A stretch of 64,000 nt of DNA from Sanghuangporus weigelae. Taxonomy: Eukaryota; Basidiomycota; Agaricomycetes; Hymenochaetales; Hymenochaetaceae. The position numbers were made by a program, and so were the translations under genes. Positions 12,929 through 24,345 of this stretch are shown one piece after another (within the stretch, counting starts at the first letter, position 1; every line of letters starts with the position of its first letter). The notes under the pieces were generated by a model. That model did not search any database. It had not been told where the DNA came from and saw only the letters and a program-made list of their open reading frames with translations. The DNA is taken from NCBI GenBank assembly GCA_033182465.1, contig CP137318.1:930001-994000 (forward strand), in the 5' to 3' direction.

Positions 12929-15410
12929 TCAAGCAGACCCGCCGGTCGACGCTTCGTGCAGGCGGACCCAGAGACCACCCTGAGAGAAGAAACAGGAACA
13001 AGATAGATGAACATCCTACTCCTGAAGAAACAAAATACGAATCAACCACTCACATTCGCATGAATCGTCAAATGCGTCTTTGGCCACACGCGCTCCTTCG
13101 CCTTCCGCTCCCCGGGGAGTGCATTGCGCGCCCATTCGGGAGGGGGGATCGTCTCGGGCGGCTGCGCGTCCGGCGCAAGCTCCACGCGGTCGAAGTTCTG
13201 GCAGAGCTTGACGAGCATGAAGCTCGCCTCGTTGTACGCGAACTGCTGGCCGAGGCAGATGCGCGGGCCGGCGTTGAAGGGGAGGAAGATGAACGGGTTG
13301 GGCGTGAGGTATTTGTGCAGCCGGTGGTCGAGAAACCGGTCGGGGTCGAATTCTTGTGCTGAGCGGAGGTATGACGATTGATAAGCACTCCTTTTTTCAG
13401 AGAGGATGAGCGCGGACTTACCGTCTGGGCCCCACAAATCGGTTCGGCGATGCATGAGGAAGACAGAGTAGATTATCCGGGTCCGCGGAGGTACGTAGAA
13501 GGGCTTGCCACCAGGCGTCTTGTTGACGAACGTCGTGGCGTTAATCGACGAGCGCATGTCGAAGGGTCTGGCGTACAATGTGAGCATTTATGACGCTTAC
13601 AAGAACGGAATATTCGAAGCTTACACAGGCGGATACAACCTCAGCGTTTCTACAAACGAAAAAATAAAATAAAAAAATCTTGAGCCTTTCCTATGTCATA
13701 TGTGCATTAATCTGTTTACCGTTGATGAAAGCCCTGAGGTACTTCATCTGCTTCAAGTCGTCGTACGTCGGGTTCCTCTCGCTTCCGACAACAGCAAGGA
13801 TCTCTTCACGCAGGCGTTGCATGACATTCGGATACATCGCAAGGCAGTACGTTGCGAATGTCAGCGTTGCGGCGGTCTGCAACAACGATCTTCAGAGACC
13901 TTCTTTGATGAATGAAAGCGGAAGGCCTCGTACCGTATCTCGTCCAGCAATCATAATGTTAAGGATCTCATCTCGCAGGATTGTCAAATCTAGGTTTCCC
14001 AGGTTTTATCAATGACACCTATCGACTCTTATGGCGATCGTTACTTACCCTTCGTATAAGTAATCAAGTAATCCAAGAGCATTTCGCCTTCTCCGATCTC
14101 TTTCTTAGCAGTGAATTCCTGAGGAGTCCCCCGCTTCGTGACCGCCTCTTCCAAAATCGGGTCGATGAAGGCATTGACGATTCTCATATCCTCCTTGGTC
14201 AGATCCTTTGCCATCTCGAACAAGGGCCACATATCTCCAAGACGCGTTCGGTGAGCAACCGTCATCTGGGCATTTGCAAATGCCCGGGAGAAAAGCGTAG
14301 CCGGGTCGGAGCTCTTATCTTCTGCATAGCCCGACAAAGCGAGGTTGGGAGAGTAGGGTAACCCTGCACGCAGGATGTGCACACAATGACCAAATAGGAA
14401 TTCCGTGGCACTATCAAGTGTGAAGCGAGCCACCAAGTCCTGAATGTCGACCGCGTGGCCCTCGCGCATACGCGTCTTCAATAACGCGAGAGCTTCATCC
14501 GCGTGACGGCCGAATAATTCGAAATGAGAAATTCGATCCTTTGAGAAGAAAGGACGTGTCATCGAACGATGGAATCTAACGACGGATCAGCTCGGATTGA
14601 GAAAAGCAACTTGGATCAGTGACGTACTTCCACATTTCTCCATCGGAATTGAAGACACCATCTCCCAGGACACTTTGCATATGAATCTTGAAGTGGTCCC
14701 CTGTTAAAGAGAAATAAAAACATATCAATACAGGAAAATTACGGATGTTGAAAATCAGATGGATGAATAATAGAAGATCAGAGAGAAATACTCGCCCTTT
14801 TCGAAGTTATCAAATTCGGTAGCCAATACGGCCTAACAACGCGTAAGATAAGAAAGGCATGATATTGTCCATTAAAAGCTCACCTTGATATGCTCTGGCT
14901 CCATTGTGATTATCTACTGTAATCAGCAACCAAGTACACTCTTCGACTATTGAGCGCACCTTGTCCTCCCAGAACAGCCTCCAATTGTGTGTCCAGCCGT
15001 GGTCTCTGACATGGACAAGAACATCGTCGGCTTAGTAGAATTGGCCCATAAATAACCAAATCATGATGCGAAGAATGGTGAGAATGCGTACCAAGGTGAC
15101 CACTCTTTTCAGTTTCGAAAGCGAAACGCAATGTATCAACGTTTCCTGGCCATGAACCCCTAACAGTGGGTACGCGAATTGCCCCGCGTGCCTTTGCATC
15201 GCGTGTCTTCTGTAGTTCGCTCCATACGCCTCTGGAGTACGCGAACACTACGAGGAGAGCGAGAGAAACGACGACTTTCAAGTATAAAGGTAATGCAGTC
15301 TCATAGCCAAAATGGTTCGAAGCGCCATAGTAAAGTGTCCAGATACATAACAATTGAGCGCTTAGACTGGGTACACAAGACAGGAGAAACTTGACACCAG
15401 GAGACAACAT
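12929..15410 (-). CDS. Cytochrome P450, CYP63-like, copy A
   Basis: Model (minus), 12 exons: 15410..15092, 15030..14960, 14913..14884, 14832..14796, 14700..14628, 14575..14049, 13989..13934, 13876..13720, 13649..13625, 13567..13422, 13358..13054, 12979..12929; 596 aa. It should be a haem monooxygenase anchored in the ER by its N-terminus; white-rot relatives oxidise alkanes, fatty acids and aromatics. Visible motifs: I-helix AGRDTT (about 367), K-helix ETLR (about 424) on a 25-nt exon, and haem loop [10 protein letters not shown] with the Cys ligand near 515. The ATG at 15410 is the first in frame and lies about 60 bases after a TATA box. The intron after NFEKG starts with GC, not GT; the next exon would be out of frame with any GT nearby. 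The substrate cannot be read from the sequence. Confidence 0.92.
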
Positions 15411-15464
15411 ACGGGAAATGAAGACAAAGAAGTCTTCAATCAAGGCCAAGGGGAACTGTGCCGA

Positions 15465-15477
15465 GAATATATATAGT
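15465..15477 (-). promoter_or_regulatory. TATA box of P450 copy A
   Basis: ACTATATATATTCTCGG on the minus strand, about 57-65 bases before the ATG. The same box with the same spacing precedes copy B. Confidence 0.6.
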
Positions 15478-15775
15478 ATCTGTAGTCTTACTTAGGGGAT
15501 ACTACGCGCATGATTGTGACCGGCCCTGTTCGGTAAGGGGTGAAGCATGAGACAGTACCACGGAAGTTAACTAATGGGATTAGTATCCTTTTCAATACAA
15601 TTGGATGAGGGCGCGTGCTTGGCCATGGCTCTGCTCGCTTGTGGGTCACGGTCAGCGAGCGGATGGATTTCTGGTCTGGAACGGAACTTTGCCCCATCAA
15701 AATGATGTCAAGCGCATGAGTCAGTAACAAGTCACGGGATCATTTGTAGCCTCATTTAGCAGTAACTGTCATGTC

Positions 15776-15844
15776 ATGACAGGGAAGACCAACGGAGACA
15801 ACGGGCTTCCTTCCGATCACTTGCGGAATTCAGGCCTGATGAGA
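15776..15844 (+). pseudogene. Truncated 5' copy of the small gene at 18898
   Basis: The ATG and the next codons (MTGKTNGD, then GLPSD) match the start of the intact gene at 18898, and so does the sequence before the ATG. A few codons are missing after MTGKTNGD, the match ends after GLPSD, and the frame closes after 22 codons. This is the piece of the neighbour that was carried along in the tandem duplication, so it marks the right breakpoint of unit 1. It is not expected to make a working protein. Confidence 0.85.
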
Positions 15845-16079
15845 TGAGATTGGAGGAGACCGCTTCCCCTCCTCCCCTCAGGGATTCAGACCTTAGGTAG
15901 ATTCCAAGCCTTGTTCTTCGATATTGACACTAGTATTGTAGAGATTAACACACACACTCACTAAACATTCACAGTACATGTACATGTAGTTAGTCACATC
16001 GTGGATGATATAGATATAGTTTTACGGTTATGGATCGCAAACGAAGGAGAACATACATGTTATAATCAGTTTTGACTGT

Positions 16080-18561
16080 TCAAGCAGATCCGTCGGTCGG
16101 CGCTTCGTGCAGGCGGACCCAAAGACCACCCTGAAGACACGGGGACAAGATGAGCATTCAACTCCAGATAAAATACAATACGAATCAAACACTCACATTC
16201 GCATGCATCGTCAAATGCGTCTTCAGCCACACGCGCTCCTTCGCCTTTCTCTCCCCAGGGAGCGCATTGCGCGCCCATTCCGGCGGGGGGATCGTTTCAG
16301 GTGGTTGGGCGTCCGGCGCAAGCTCCACGCGGTCGAAATTCTGGCAGAGCTTGACAAGCATGAAGCTCACCTCGTTGTACGCGAACTGCTGGCCGAGGCA
16401 GATGCGCGGGCCGGCGTTGAAGGGGAGGAAGATGAATGGGTTGGGCGTGAGGTATCTGTGCAGCCGGTAGTCGAGGAACCGGTCGGGATCGAATTCTTGT
16501 GCTGAGCGGAGGTATGATGATTGAGTGAGTATTTTCGGAGAGAATGAGTGTGCGCTTACCATCTGGGCCCCATAGATCGGTTCGGCGATGCATGAGGAAG
16601 ACAGAATAGACTATCTGGGTTCGTGGAGGTACGTAGAAAGGCTTGCCACCGGGCGTCTTGTTGACGAACGTCGTGGCGTTAATCGACGAGCGCATGTCGA
16701 AAGGTCTGATGTACAATGTGAGCATTTATGACGCTTATCAGAACGGAATGTTCGAAGCTTACACAGGCGGATACAACCTCAGCGTTTCTACAAACGAAAA
16801 AATAAAATAAAATAATCTTGAGCCTTTCCTATGTCATATGTGCATTAATCTGTTTACCGTTGATGAAAGCCCTGAGGTACTTCATCTGCTTCAAGTCGTC
16901 GTACGTCGGGTTCCTCTCGCTTCCGACAATAGCAAGGATCTCTTCTCGCAAGCGCTGCATGACATTTGGATACATCGCAAGGCAGTACGTTGCGAATGTC
17001 AGCGTTGCGGCGGTCTGCAGCAACGAACTTCAGACACATTCTCCGACGCCGAGTGAAGGCGAACGGTTTCGTACCGTATCTCGCCCAGCAATCATAATGT
17101 TAAGGATCTCATCCCGCAGAATTGTCAGATCTAGGTTACCCAGGTTCTATCAATGATGCCTAGCGACTTCCATGTCGGTTGTCACTTACCCTTCGTATAA
17201 GTAATCAAATGATCCAAGAGCGTTTCGCCTTCTCCGATCTCCTTCTTAGCAGTGAATTCCTGAGGAGCCCCCCGCTTCGTGACCGCCTCTTCCAAAATCG
17301 GGTCGATGAAGGCATTGACGATTCTCATATCCTCCTTGGTCAGATCCTTTGCCATCTCGAACAAGGGCCACATGTCTCCAAGACGCGTTCTAAGGCCAAC
17401 CGTCAACTGGGCATTCGCAAGTGCCCGGGAGAAAAGCGTAGCCGGGTTGGAGCTCTTATCTTCTGCATAGCCCGACGAAGCGAGGTTGGAAGAGTAGGGT
17501 AATCCTGCGCGCAGGATGTGCACACAATGACTGAACAGGAATTCCGTGGCACTGTCAAGTGTGAAGCGAGCCACCAAATCCTGAATGTCGACCGCGTGGC
17601 CCTCGCGCATGCGCGACTTCAATAACGCGAGAGCTTCATCCGCGTGACGGCCGAATAATTCGAAATGAGAAATTCGATCCTTTGAGAAGAAAGGACGTGT
17701 CATCGAACGATGGAATCTAACGACGGATCAGCTCGGATTGAACAAAGCAACTTGAATCGGTGACGTACTTCCACATTTCTCCGTCGGAGTTGAAGACACC
17801 ATCTCCCAGTACACTTTGCATATAAATCTTGAACTGATCGCCTATTGAATGGAAATAAAAATAGGTCAATAAGAATACAGAAAGATTACGGATAACTATG
17901 CTGTTGAAAAGCAGATGGAGCAATAATAGAAGATCAGAGAGAAGTACCCGCCCTTTTCGAAGTTATCAAATTCGGTAGCTAAGACAGCCTGGTAAAGCGT
18001 AAGATAAGGAAGGCATGATATTAAAGGCTCACCTTGATATGCTCTGGCTCCATTGTGACTATCTACTCTAATTAGTAACCAGATTCATACCCTTCGACTG
18101 CTGAGCACACCTTGTCCTCCCATAACAGCCTCCAATTGTACGTCCAGCCATGATTTCTGACATGGAAAAGAAAATCGTCGGCTTAACAAAGTCGACCCGT
18201 AAATTACCAATGCATAATGTAGAGAACGGCGAGAGTGCGTACCAAGGTGACCGCTCTTTTCGGTTTCTAAAGTAAAACGCAATGTATCAACGTTTCCTGG
18301 CCATGAACCTCTAACAGTGGGTACGCGAATTGCCCCGCGTGCCTTTACGTCGCGCACCCTTTGAATTTCGCTCCATACGCCTCTACCGTACCCGAACACC
18401 ACGCGGAGAACGAGAGAAACGACAACTTTCAAGTATAAAGGCAATGCAGCCTCATAGCCAAAATGTTTCGAAGTGCCATAGCAAAGTGCCCAGATACATA
18501 ACATTTGAGCGCTTAGACTGGGTATACAAGACAGGAGAAACTTGACACCAGGGGACAGCAT
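16080..18561 (-). CDS. Cytochrome P450, CYP63-like, copy B
   Basis: Model (minus), 12 exons: 18561..18243, 18181..18111, 18062..18033, 17988..17952, 17841..17769, 17716..17190, 17130..17075, 17014..16858, 16787..16763, 16705..16560, 16501..16197, 16130..16080; 596 aa. Every exon has the same length as in copy A. AGRDTT, ETLR and [10 protein letters not shown] are all kept, so the enzyme should be active. Differences from A are scattered substitutions, for example in exon 2 and in the loop before helix I. The intron after NFEKG again starts with GC. An in-frame GTG upstream (18603) was ignored in favour of the ATG at 18561, which matches copy A. The gene is divergent to the small gene at 18898, with 336 bases between the starts. 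Confidence 0.92.
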
Positions 18562-18897
18562 ACTAGGAAATGAAGACAAAGCCTGAGAAGTCTTCAAGGA
18601 CACCTTGATGAGATGTGCCGAGAATATATATAGTATCCGTATAGTCTATCAGGGGATACGCAGGAATACGCGCATGATTGTGACTGGCCCTGTTCGTTCG
18701 CCAAGGGGTGAAACATGAGACGGTACCACGAAGTCAACTAATGGGATTTTATCAATTGGATAGGCGAGTGGTTCTGCTCGCTACGGATTTCTCTGAAAAT
18801 TTTGCCCCATCAGGATCAAGCGCATGAGTCATCAAAACGTCACGGGATCATTTTTTGTCTCATTCAGCAGGTCAACCGTTCTTCTCAAGTAACTGTC
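18562..18897. promoter_or_regulatory. Shared promoter of P450 copy B and the 93-aa gene
   Basis: It separates two divergent start codons. A TATA box for the P450 side (AGAATATATATAGTATCC, about 18620-18636) lies about 60-75 bases from its ATG. Blocks near 18650-18730 and 18835-18900 are kept almost unchanged in front of copy A (about 15490-15780), which points to shared elements or just to the young age of the duplication. Confidence 0.6.
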
Positions 18898-19179
18898 ATG
18901 ACAGGGAAGACCAACGGAGACACAGTAAACGGACTTCCTTCCGATCAGGATCTCGCGTCTCTTGCGACATTACTTGACGAAAGCTCAGACGAACACGCAG
19001 ATCAAAATCTTGCTGAAATTCTCGCAAGGCTCGATGGAGCGAGTTCGATAGCTCAACAAATGGAAGACAACATTGACAAGATCCTCCAGAGATTAGACGG
19101 CATATTGGAGGGTATCGAGGCAACCAGGCCCTCCGAGAGCGAGACCAAAGAGGACAAAGGCAATTCATCAGCTAAGTAG
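18898..19179 (+). CDS. Small acidic protein, 93 aa, function unknown
   Basis: A single exon with ATG at 18898 and TAG at 19177. The product is acidic and mostly helical in look: a DLASLATLLDES stretch, then QNLAEILARLDG and EDNIDKILQRLDGIL, where leucine or isoleucine spacing suggests a coiled coil, and a charged tail (ESETKEDKGNSSAK). There is no signal peptide or membrane segment. I do not recognise a family. Two points support a real gene: its start is in register with the conserved flank, and its 5' end was copied with the P450 gene. A link to P450 function is only inferred from the shared promoter. Confidence 0.65.
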   Translation: MTGKTNGDTVNGLPSDQDLASLATLLDESSDEHADQNLAEILARLDGASSIAQQMEDNIDKILQRLDGILEGIEATRPSESETKEDKGNSSAK

Positions 19180-20221
19180 AGTGGTCCTCTAAGCCGGCTC
19201 TTTTATTGAAGCTATCGACACGGTGATACCAGGTTCGTTGACTCTACCCTATCATTAGTCATTTCTTCACTTCACTTACCTGTAGGTCGCTGCTTTTCCT
19301 GGCATGACTTATGCCAACGTAAATGGCGTATCGCTACATGTATTGATCCTGCCAGTACTACGCTTAGACTTCCTCATGGCGTAGGGCGGCCGTTTGCCCT
19401 TAGGGGTCGAATTCCATAAACTCTGACGGAGTGATGTCCTTTACGAACGTTTTACGGAACCTTTCCCAAACTTCATGGTACCACCGTACAAAAAGCTTAT
19501 CTATGTGGCAAGAAGGGCTATCTTCGCACCCATTTCGCATCGTTCCATTTCTCCAACAACCCCTCAATCATCGTTATCCTTAGCGACGCCCACCCTGGCC
19601 AGGCTAGGGCCATCTTGCTTCTGATTCACGGTCGCATTTCACGATATCTGCTTCACGCATGGAGGCTTGCCCCTGCTCTGAATGGGCAGGCTACTCGAGT
19701 CCTCTTGGGGTACTTTGCGTCTCTAGCAGTCCATGCCACTGGAAGTCTGCAGTAAAGGTCTCGCGGTCGTTTAATCGCAATCAATACCTGTGGCGAACGA
19801 TCACATGGTATTCCTGCGGCCTTTCTGCGCATTTTTTCGGGCGGGCGCGACGGAATGGCGAACACCAGCGCTTTTGCTAACGTGCCAACTTGGCCACATC
19901 TGAAGCATTTTGTGCATGATATTGTAGTCCCTAATTCAGTTTCTCGTCCCACTTATGTACTGAACATTTATTCTCTTCCCTTTCATATTCTCCATTCTTC
20001 GCCTATGAGTCCATAAAGCATTGTTGTACAATTGGGTGCCCGGATTTCGTATTTATTTTGAGTTAAATTAATTTTACAAATAGAACACAGGTTCACGGAG
20101 TAAGAACAAACATAAATTAGCATTTGAATGGTCATATATCCGACTTGAAAACTCGACTTAGACACTCGGTTGAGAGATGTAGGGCGAGGGCGAGGAGCAT
20201 CGGGGAACATGTAATGTCTCA
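19180..20221. other. Intergenic with faint decayed coding traces
   Basis: About 1 kb between the small gene and P450 copy C. Two minus-strand traces look like old coding sequence: one near 19410-19530 reads LFVRWYHEVWERFRKTFVKD, the other near 19850-19920 reads CFRCGQVG, like half of a zinc knuckle. Neither sits in a long open frame. They may be scraps of a transposable element; nothing else was seen. Confidence 0.35.
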
Positions 20222-22714
20222 TCAGACCGTTTTCATAGTCGACGCTTCGTGAAAGCGTACCCAAAGACCACCCTGAAATAAAAGTAGGATCGATGTTTAG
20301 TAAGAAAAAAAGAAGGGTTCGCTCACTTTCGCATATGTCGTCAAGTGTGTCTTTGGCCAGATTTTCTCCTTAGCCTTCCTCTCACCAGGCGATGCACTGC
20401 ACGCCCACTCAGCCGGCGGAATACTCTCGGGCGGCTGCGCTTCAGGTGCAAGTTCCACGCGATCGAAGTTCTGGCAGAGCTTCACGAGCATGAAACTCAC
20501 TTCGTTGTATGCGAATTGTTGCCCTAGACAGATACGCGGGCCGGCGTTGAAGGGCAGGAAGATGAAAGGGTTTGGAGTGAGATATTTGTGTAGGCGGTGG
20601 TCAATAAACCGGTCCGGGTCAAATTCGTTTGCTGAGTAGGTAGCTGAGTCAGACTAGTCTCTTTGATGGTTATGTTGCAAGATATGGACTTACCGTCCGG
20701 TCCCCACAGATCGGTGCGACGATGCATAAGGAAGACCGAGTAGACAACGTTTGTTCTCGGAGGTACGTAGAACGGCTTCGCACCAGGCGTCTTGTTGACC
20801 AAAGTTGTAGCATTAATTGACGAGCGTTGATCGAAGGGCCTGGGATCCAAAGAAGTCAGTCTTCCTTTCGTCTGGTACCAACCACACACATTCGAAACTT
20901 ACACTGGCGGATATAGTCTAAGCGTTTCTAAACAGAGATCTTTAGTGGCTTTTAGATTGTACACATAGCGAACTCACTTACCATTGATGACGGCCTTGAG
21001 GTACTTTAGCTGCTTCAGGTCATCACTGGTGGGGTTCCTCTCGCTCCCGACAACGCTTAAAACCTCCTCGCGCAGGCGTCTCATGACATGTGGGTACATT
21101 GCGAGGCAGTATGTCGCAAAAATCAACGTTGCTGTGGTCTTTGGAAAACTGGATCAGAATATTTGCCATTTCTGAGATGAGACAAGAGATGTTTGTACCG
21201 TATCTCTGCCAGCAATCAGTATGTTGAGGATTCCGTCCCTTAAGACTTTGGTATCTTATTATCCCAACGTTATCAGTAAAACGTACAAGTTCCAAGCTGT
21301 TAGTGACTTACCCTTTGTATGTGTGATCAAGTGGCTCAAGAGCGTCGCATCTTCTTCAATCTCCTTCCCTTCGGGAATCTTGTGCTCCGCCACCGCATCC
21401 TTCAAAATGGGATCGATGAATGCATCGATGATTTTTACATCCTCCTCGGTCATATCCTTGCGCATCTCGAAAAGAGGCCATATATATCCGACACGAGTCC
21501 GCATCGAGATAGTCAGCAGGGCGTTTGCAAACGCCCGAGAAAAAAGCGAAGCAGGATCGGATATTTTATTCTCTGTATAGTCTGATGAAGCGAGGTTGGG
21601 CGAACAGGGTAGCCCTGCGCGGAGTGCGTGTACACAACGACCGAACAGGAACTCCGTAGCACTATCAAGGGTGAACCGGGCGACCAGGTCCTGGATATCG
21701 ACCGCGTAGCCCTCACTTATGCGCGCCTTTAACAGCTCCAAAGCTTCGTCTGCATGATGACCAAATATCTCAAAGTGTGAGATTCTGTCCTTGGAGAAGA
21801 AAGGACGCGTCATTGTGCGATGGAATCTGTTCAATGGATCGGATTAGCGAAGACGAAATAAAGCGACCCATGGACAGCGGCGTACTTCCACATCTCCCCG
21901 TCGGAGTTGAAGACACCGTCTCCTAAGACACTTCGCATGCCGAACTTGAAGATTTCGCCTGTTGAAGTTCATTTCAATACAATTCGGTCAGTGCCAGAGT
22001 GATAACGGGAATAAATAAAAAGAACTGCTGGACCAGGCAAAGCCGCAAAGGAGAAACGATCCAATTTTGAGAATGTGCATATACCTTTCTCAAAGTTGTC
22101 AAATTGGGTGGCTAGCAAAGCCTAGTAAAGTGTAAGATCGTGAAGGAATGACATCGCTCATTGAAAACTTGCCTTGATGTGTTCAGGCTCCATTGTAACA
22201 ATCTATCTCAAATTAGTTAATATATTCACGTCTAGGGGATACTAGCACACCTGATCCTCCCAGAACACCCTCCAGTTGAAGGTCCATCCCAACTTTTTAC
22301 TGTAGAAATGTGCTTCGTCGGCTTAATCAAGTTTGTTATACGACTTAAGGCCCTCCGACCCGCAACATAGAGAGTGGTAAAGCACATACCAAGATGACCA
22401 CTCCTTTCCGTTTCAAAAACGAGCCGCAGTGTGTCAGCATTTCCTGGCCAGGATCCCTTGACTGTCGGTACTCGAATCGCTCCTCGGGCTTTGGCATCTC
22501 TTGTTTTCTTAAACTCGATCCATATAACTTTGGTGTGTGCAAACAGTAAGAGAAGAGCAGGAGAAATGGCAACTTTCAAATATATTGGTAACTTAAGATC
22601 GTAACCCAAGTGTTTGGAAGCGGCGTAATAGAGAGCTCCAATACAGAGCAGTTGCGAAACCAGCCTGGGAATACGAGAAAGGAGAAACTTGACACCAGGA
22701 GACAGTTTGAACAT
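20222..22714 (-). CDS. Cytochrome P450, CYP63-like, copy C
   Basis: Model (minus), 12 exons: 22714..22390, 22321..22251, 22202..22173, 22121..22085, 21958..21886, 21826..21312, 21254..21199, 21138..20982, 20927..20903, 20839..20694, 20631..20327, 20272..20222; 594 aa. Exon sizes equal those of copies A and B except exon 1 (+6 nt) and exon 6 (-12 nt). AGRDTT, ETLR on the 25-nt exon, and [10 protein letters not shown] are present. It is clearly more diverged and its introns share little with A and B. Here the intron after EPEHIK starts with GC (AAG|GCAAGT), while the one after NFEKG starts with GT: the reverse of A and B. The three genes likely arose by an old duplication (C against the A/B ancestor) and a recent one. 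Confidence 0.92.
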
Positions 22715-22777
22715 CTTAGTGATAGAAGGTGAATGATCATCAATGTTTGCGGGGGATGGGTGAGGAAGACCATTATT

Positions 22778-22791
22778 TATTTTATATATAG
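22778..22791 (-). promoter_or_regulatory. TATA box of P450 copy C
   Basis: CTATATATAAAATAAA on the minus strand, about 65-75 bases before the ATG at 22714. Confidence 0.6.
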
Positions 22792-24345
22792 CCAATTGCA
22801 GAGGGAAACGACGTGTTTCAGTTGGGTGCGTATTCCATGTCGAGACCGAGAATTCAAATTTTGTTATGCATTTCGCCACGTGAGGAATTTTGTGTGACTT
22901 TGTGGCTTGTCATCTTACAGGGGCTAATAACGAGAGATTTTACATTTCATTTCAATTCACTGTGACTTGTCATCTTTGCCATGCTGCGCACAACTTTTGC
23001 CTTATTTGGTATGTAACTTCTCTTCATGGTCAACGGAAACTCAGGAGAACGGACTTTTCTCCGCTTCAATTTCGTTCGCATACCTCACGTCATGGCTTGG
23101 CTTCTCAGCGAGATGAAGTATTGTGTGTGTCAGAGACTATCATTCCTTGCAGCATTCATTCATTTCATTTCTTATGCATCCAGACCCGTGATTGCTTGAC
23201 GTTGTTGATGTTAACTTGAACCCGCCCGCGACCTTCCCCGTCGCCGATACACTTACACGTTCCATCTAATAGCAGTGCTTTGAATTTGGAAATTATTGGA
23301 CAAATGCACGAACCTATCACGATAGGAGAGATTTTTCTGAAAGCTTGTGGGACTAATAGACAAATCGGCACGGCTTAGGGAGACACATCATCTCCGCATC
23401 AACTTTCGACTATGTATCATAAATCCACCCACAAACCGAGTCGGACAACGTATCGCATACAGTGACACCCTCACTAAGACCGAGCTCCAAAGACGAATTA
23501 TGAAATTGTGGGACGCTCGGCTTGTCATCTTCGATTGGCATCACTAGCTCAATGGCTCTACATGATCTCAACCGTCCTCACTTGCGAAGGAATGGAGCAA
23601 GGCCCTCATACCCTTTCTATACATCAATTGAACAACGGCGGAATTGATGACGGAAATTACGAGGCCTACTGTCACCGCATCGGACCACGGCTTGGAATAG
23701 GAGGGATGGCGAATATAAGCACACTCACTACCGATTCGACTGATTCTACAGATATTCATTTCAAACCGGCACTGATTACCATTTGAGTTTGGAGCAAAGA
23801 TATTCTAGTTGGATACATGCTTATCGGTAATCCTCGACGGTCCTTCGCATATGCGTTGGATGCAAATACTTGTTTTGTTGTCCTGTGATGCTTGGATCAA
23901 GCTCACCTTGAAGCATTATAGCTTGACATACGGTAGGAAACGGTTGTTAGCTGGGGCTAGGCATGTCGCACATACGTGTTTTGTTAGTTGGATTCAGCCT
24001 ATACAGGTCGGACCTACGGTGCCTTGACGCTCCTGTCCATTCTGAAAGAGCTTTGTCTTAACTCATCTCGTGCTGCTAACTCCTGCACAACGCGGTTCCA
24101 ATAATTCCAGGGAAGTACATAGATTGCATACATCGTGCGGAGAGCATGCCATGACAGCATTTACTACCTATTGCGGGAAAAGAGAGTCCTAATTGAAAGA
24201 TAGGATCGTGTGTATAATAACAATTCTGAAAGGTTGGGATAATAATGAGGTAAGATCGCTGAAGAGGAACAACGTAGGAACGCATGAAGTCAATATACGA
24301 AAGAACATAAGGAATTCCGATGTTAAATATCCAGATTTACCACAT
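22792..24345. other. Intergenic, nothing recognised
   Basis: About 1.5 kb between P450 copy C and the end of UBP2. Frames are below 110 codons, have no domain signature, and do not link through plausible splice sites. The first few hundred bases should be the upstream region of copy C. Confidence 0.5.

Larger units (their letters stand above)
15411..16079. other. Spacer between P450 copies A and B
   Basis: It holds the promoter of copy A, then a truncated copy of the small gene (15776-15844), then the duplication junction, and from about 15955 the 3' flank of copy B. A short palindromic run (ACATGTACATGT) lies near 15974. No other gene was seen. Confidence 0.7.
12830..18960. repeat. Tandem segmental duplication carrying two P450 genes
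   Basis: Unit 1 (about 12830-15850) and unit 2 (about 15955-18960) match almost base for base by eye in exons, most introns, the 3' flank (ATGATATAGATATAGTT in both) and the promoter. Each unit runs from the 3' flank of the P450 gene, through the gene and its promoter, into the first codons of the divergent small gene. Only unit 2 has that small gene complete. The structure is what a simple tandem duplication with its right breakpoint inside the small gene would leave. Introns are nearly as alike as exons, so the event is recent or conversion has kept the copies alike. Confidence 0.85.

Noticed and set aside
13347-13353. Acceptor AAG before AATTCGACC in P450 exon 11
   Set aside because: The upstream acceptor (CAG at 13359-13361) adds two codons, matches the only possible acceptor in copy C and gives the expected [12 protein letters not shown].
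13060-13362. Plus-strand frames opposite the P450 exons (also 16107-16505)
   Set aside because: They mirror the high-GC haem exon of the minus-strand P450 genes and have no family signature of their own.
17940-17952. GT donor (GGGTAC) instead of GC in the intron after NFEKG of P450 copy B
   Set aside because: It shifts the next exon out of frame, and copies A and C splice at the base that corresponds to the GC site.
19850-19920. CFRCGQVG on the minus strand as a zinc-knuckle gene
   Set aside because: Only half of a CCHC motif and no open coding context; kept as a faint trace in the gap entry.
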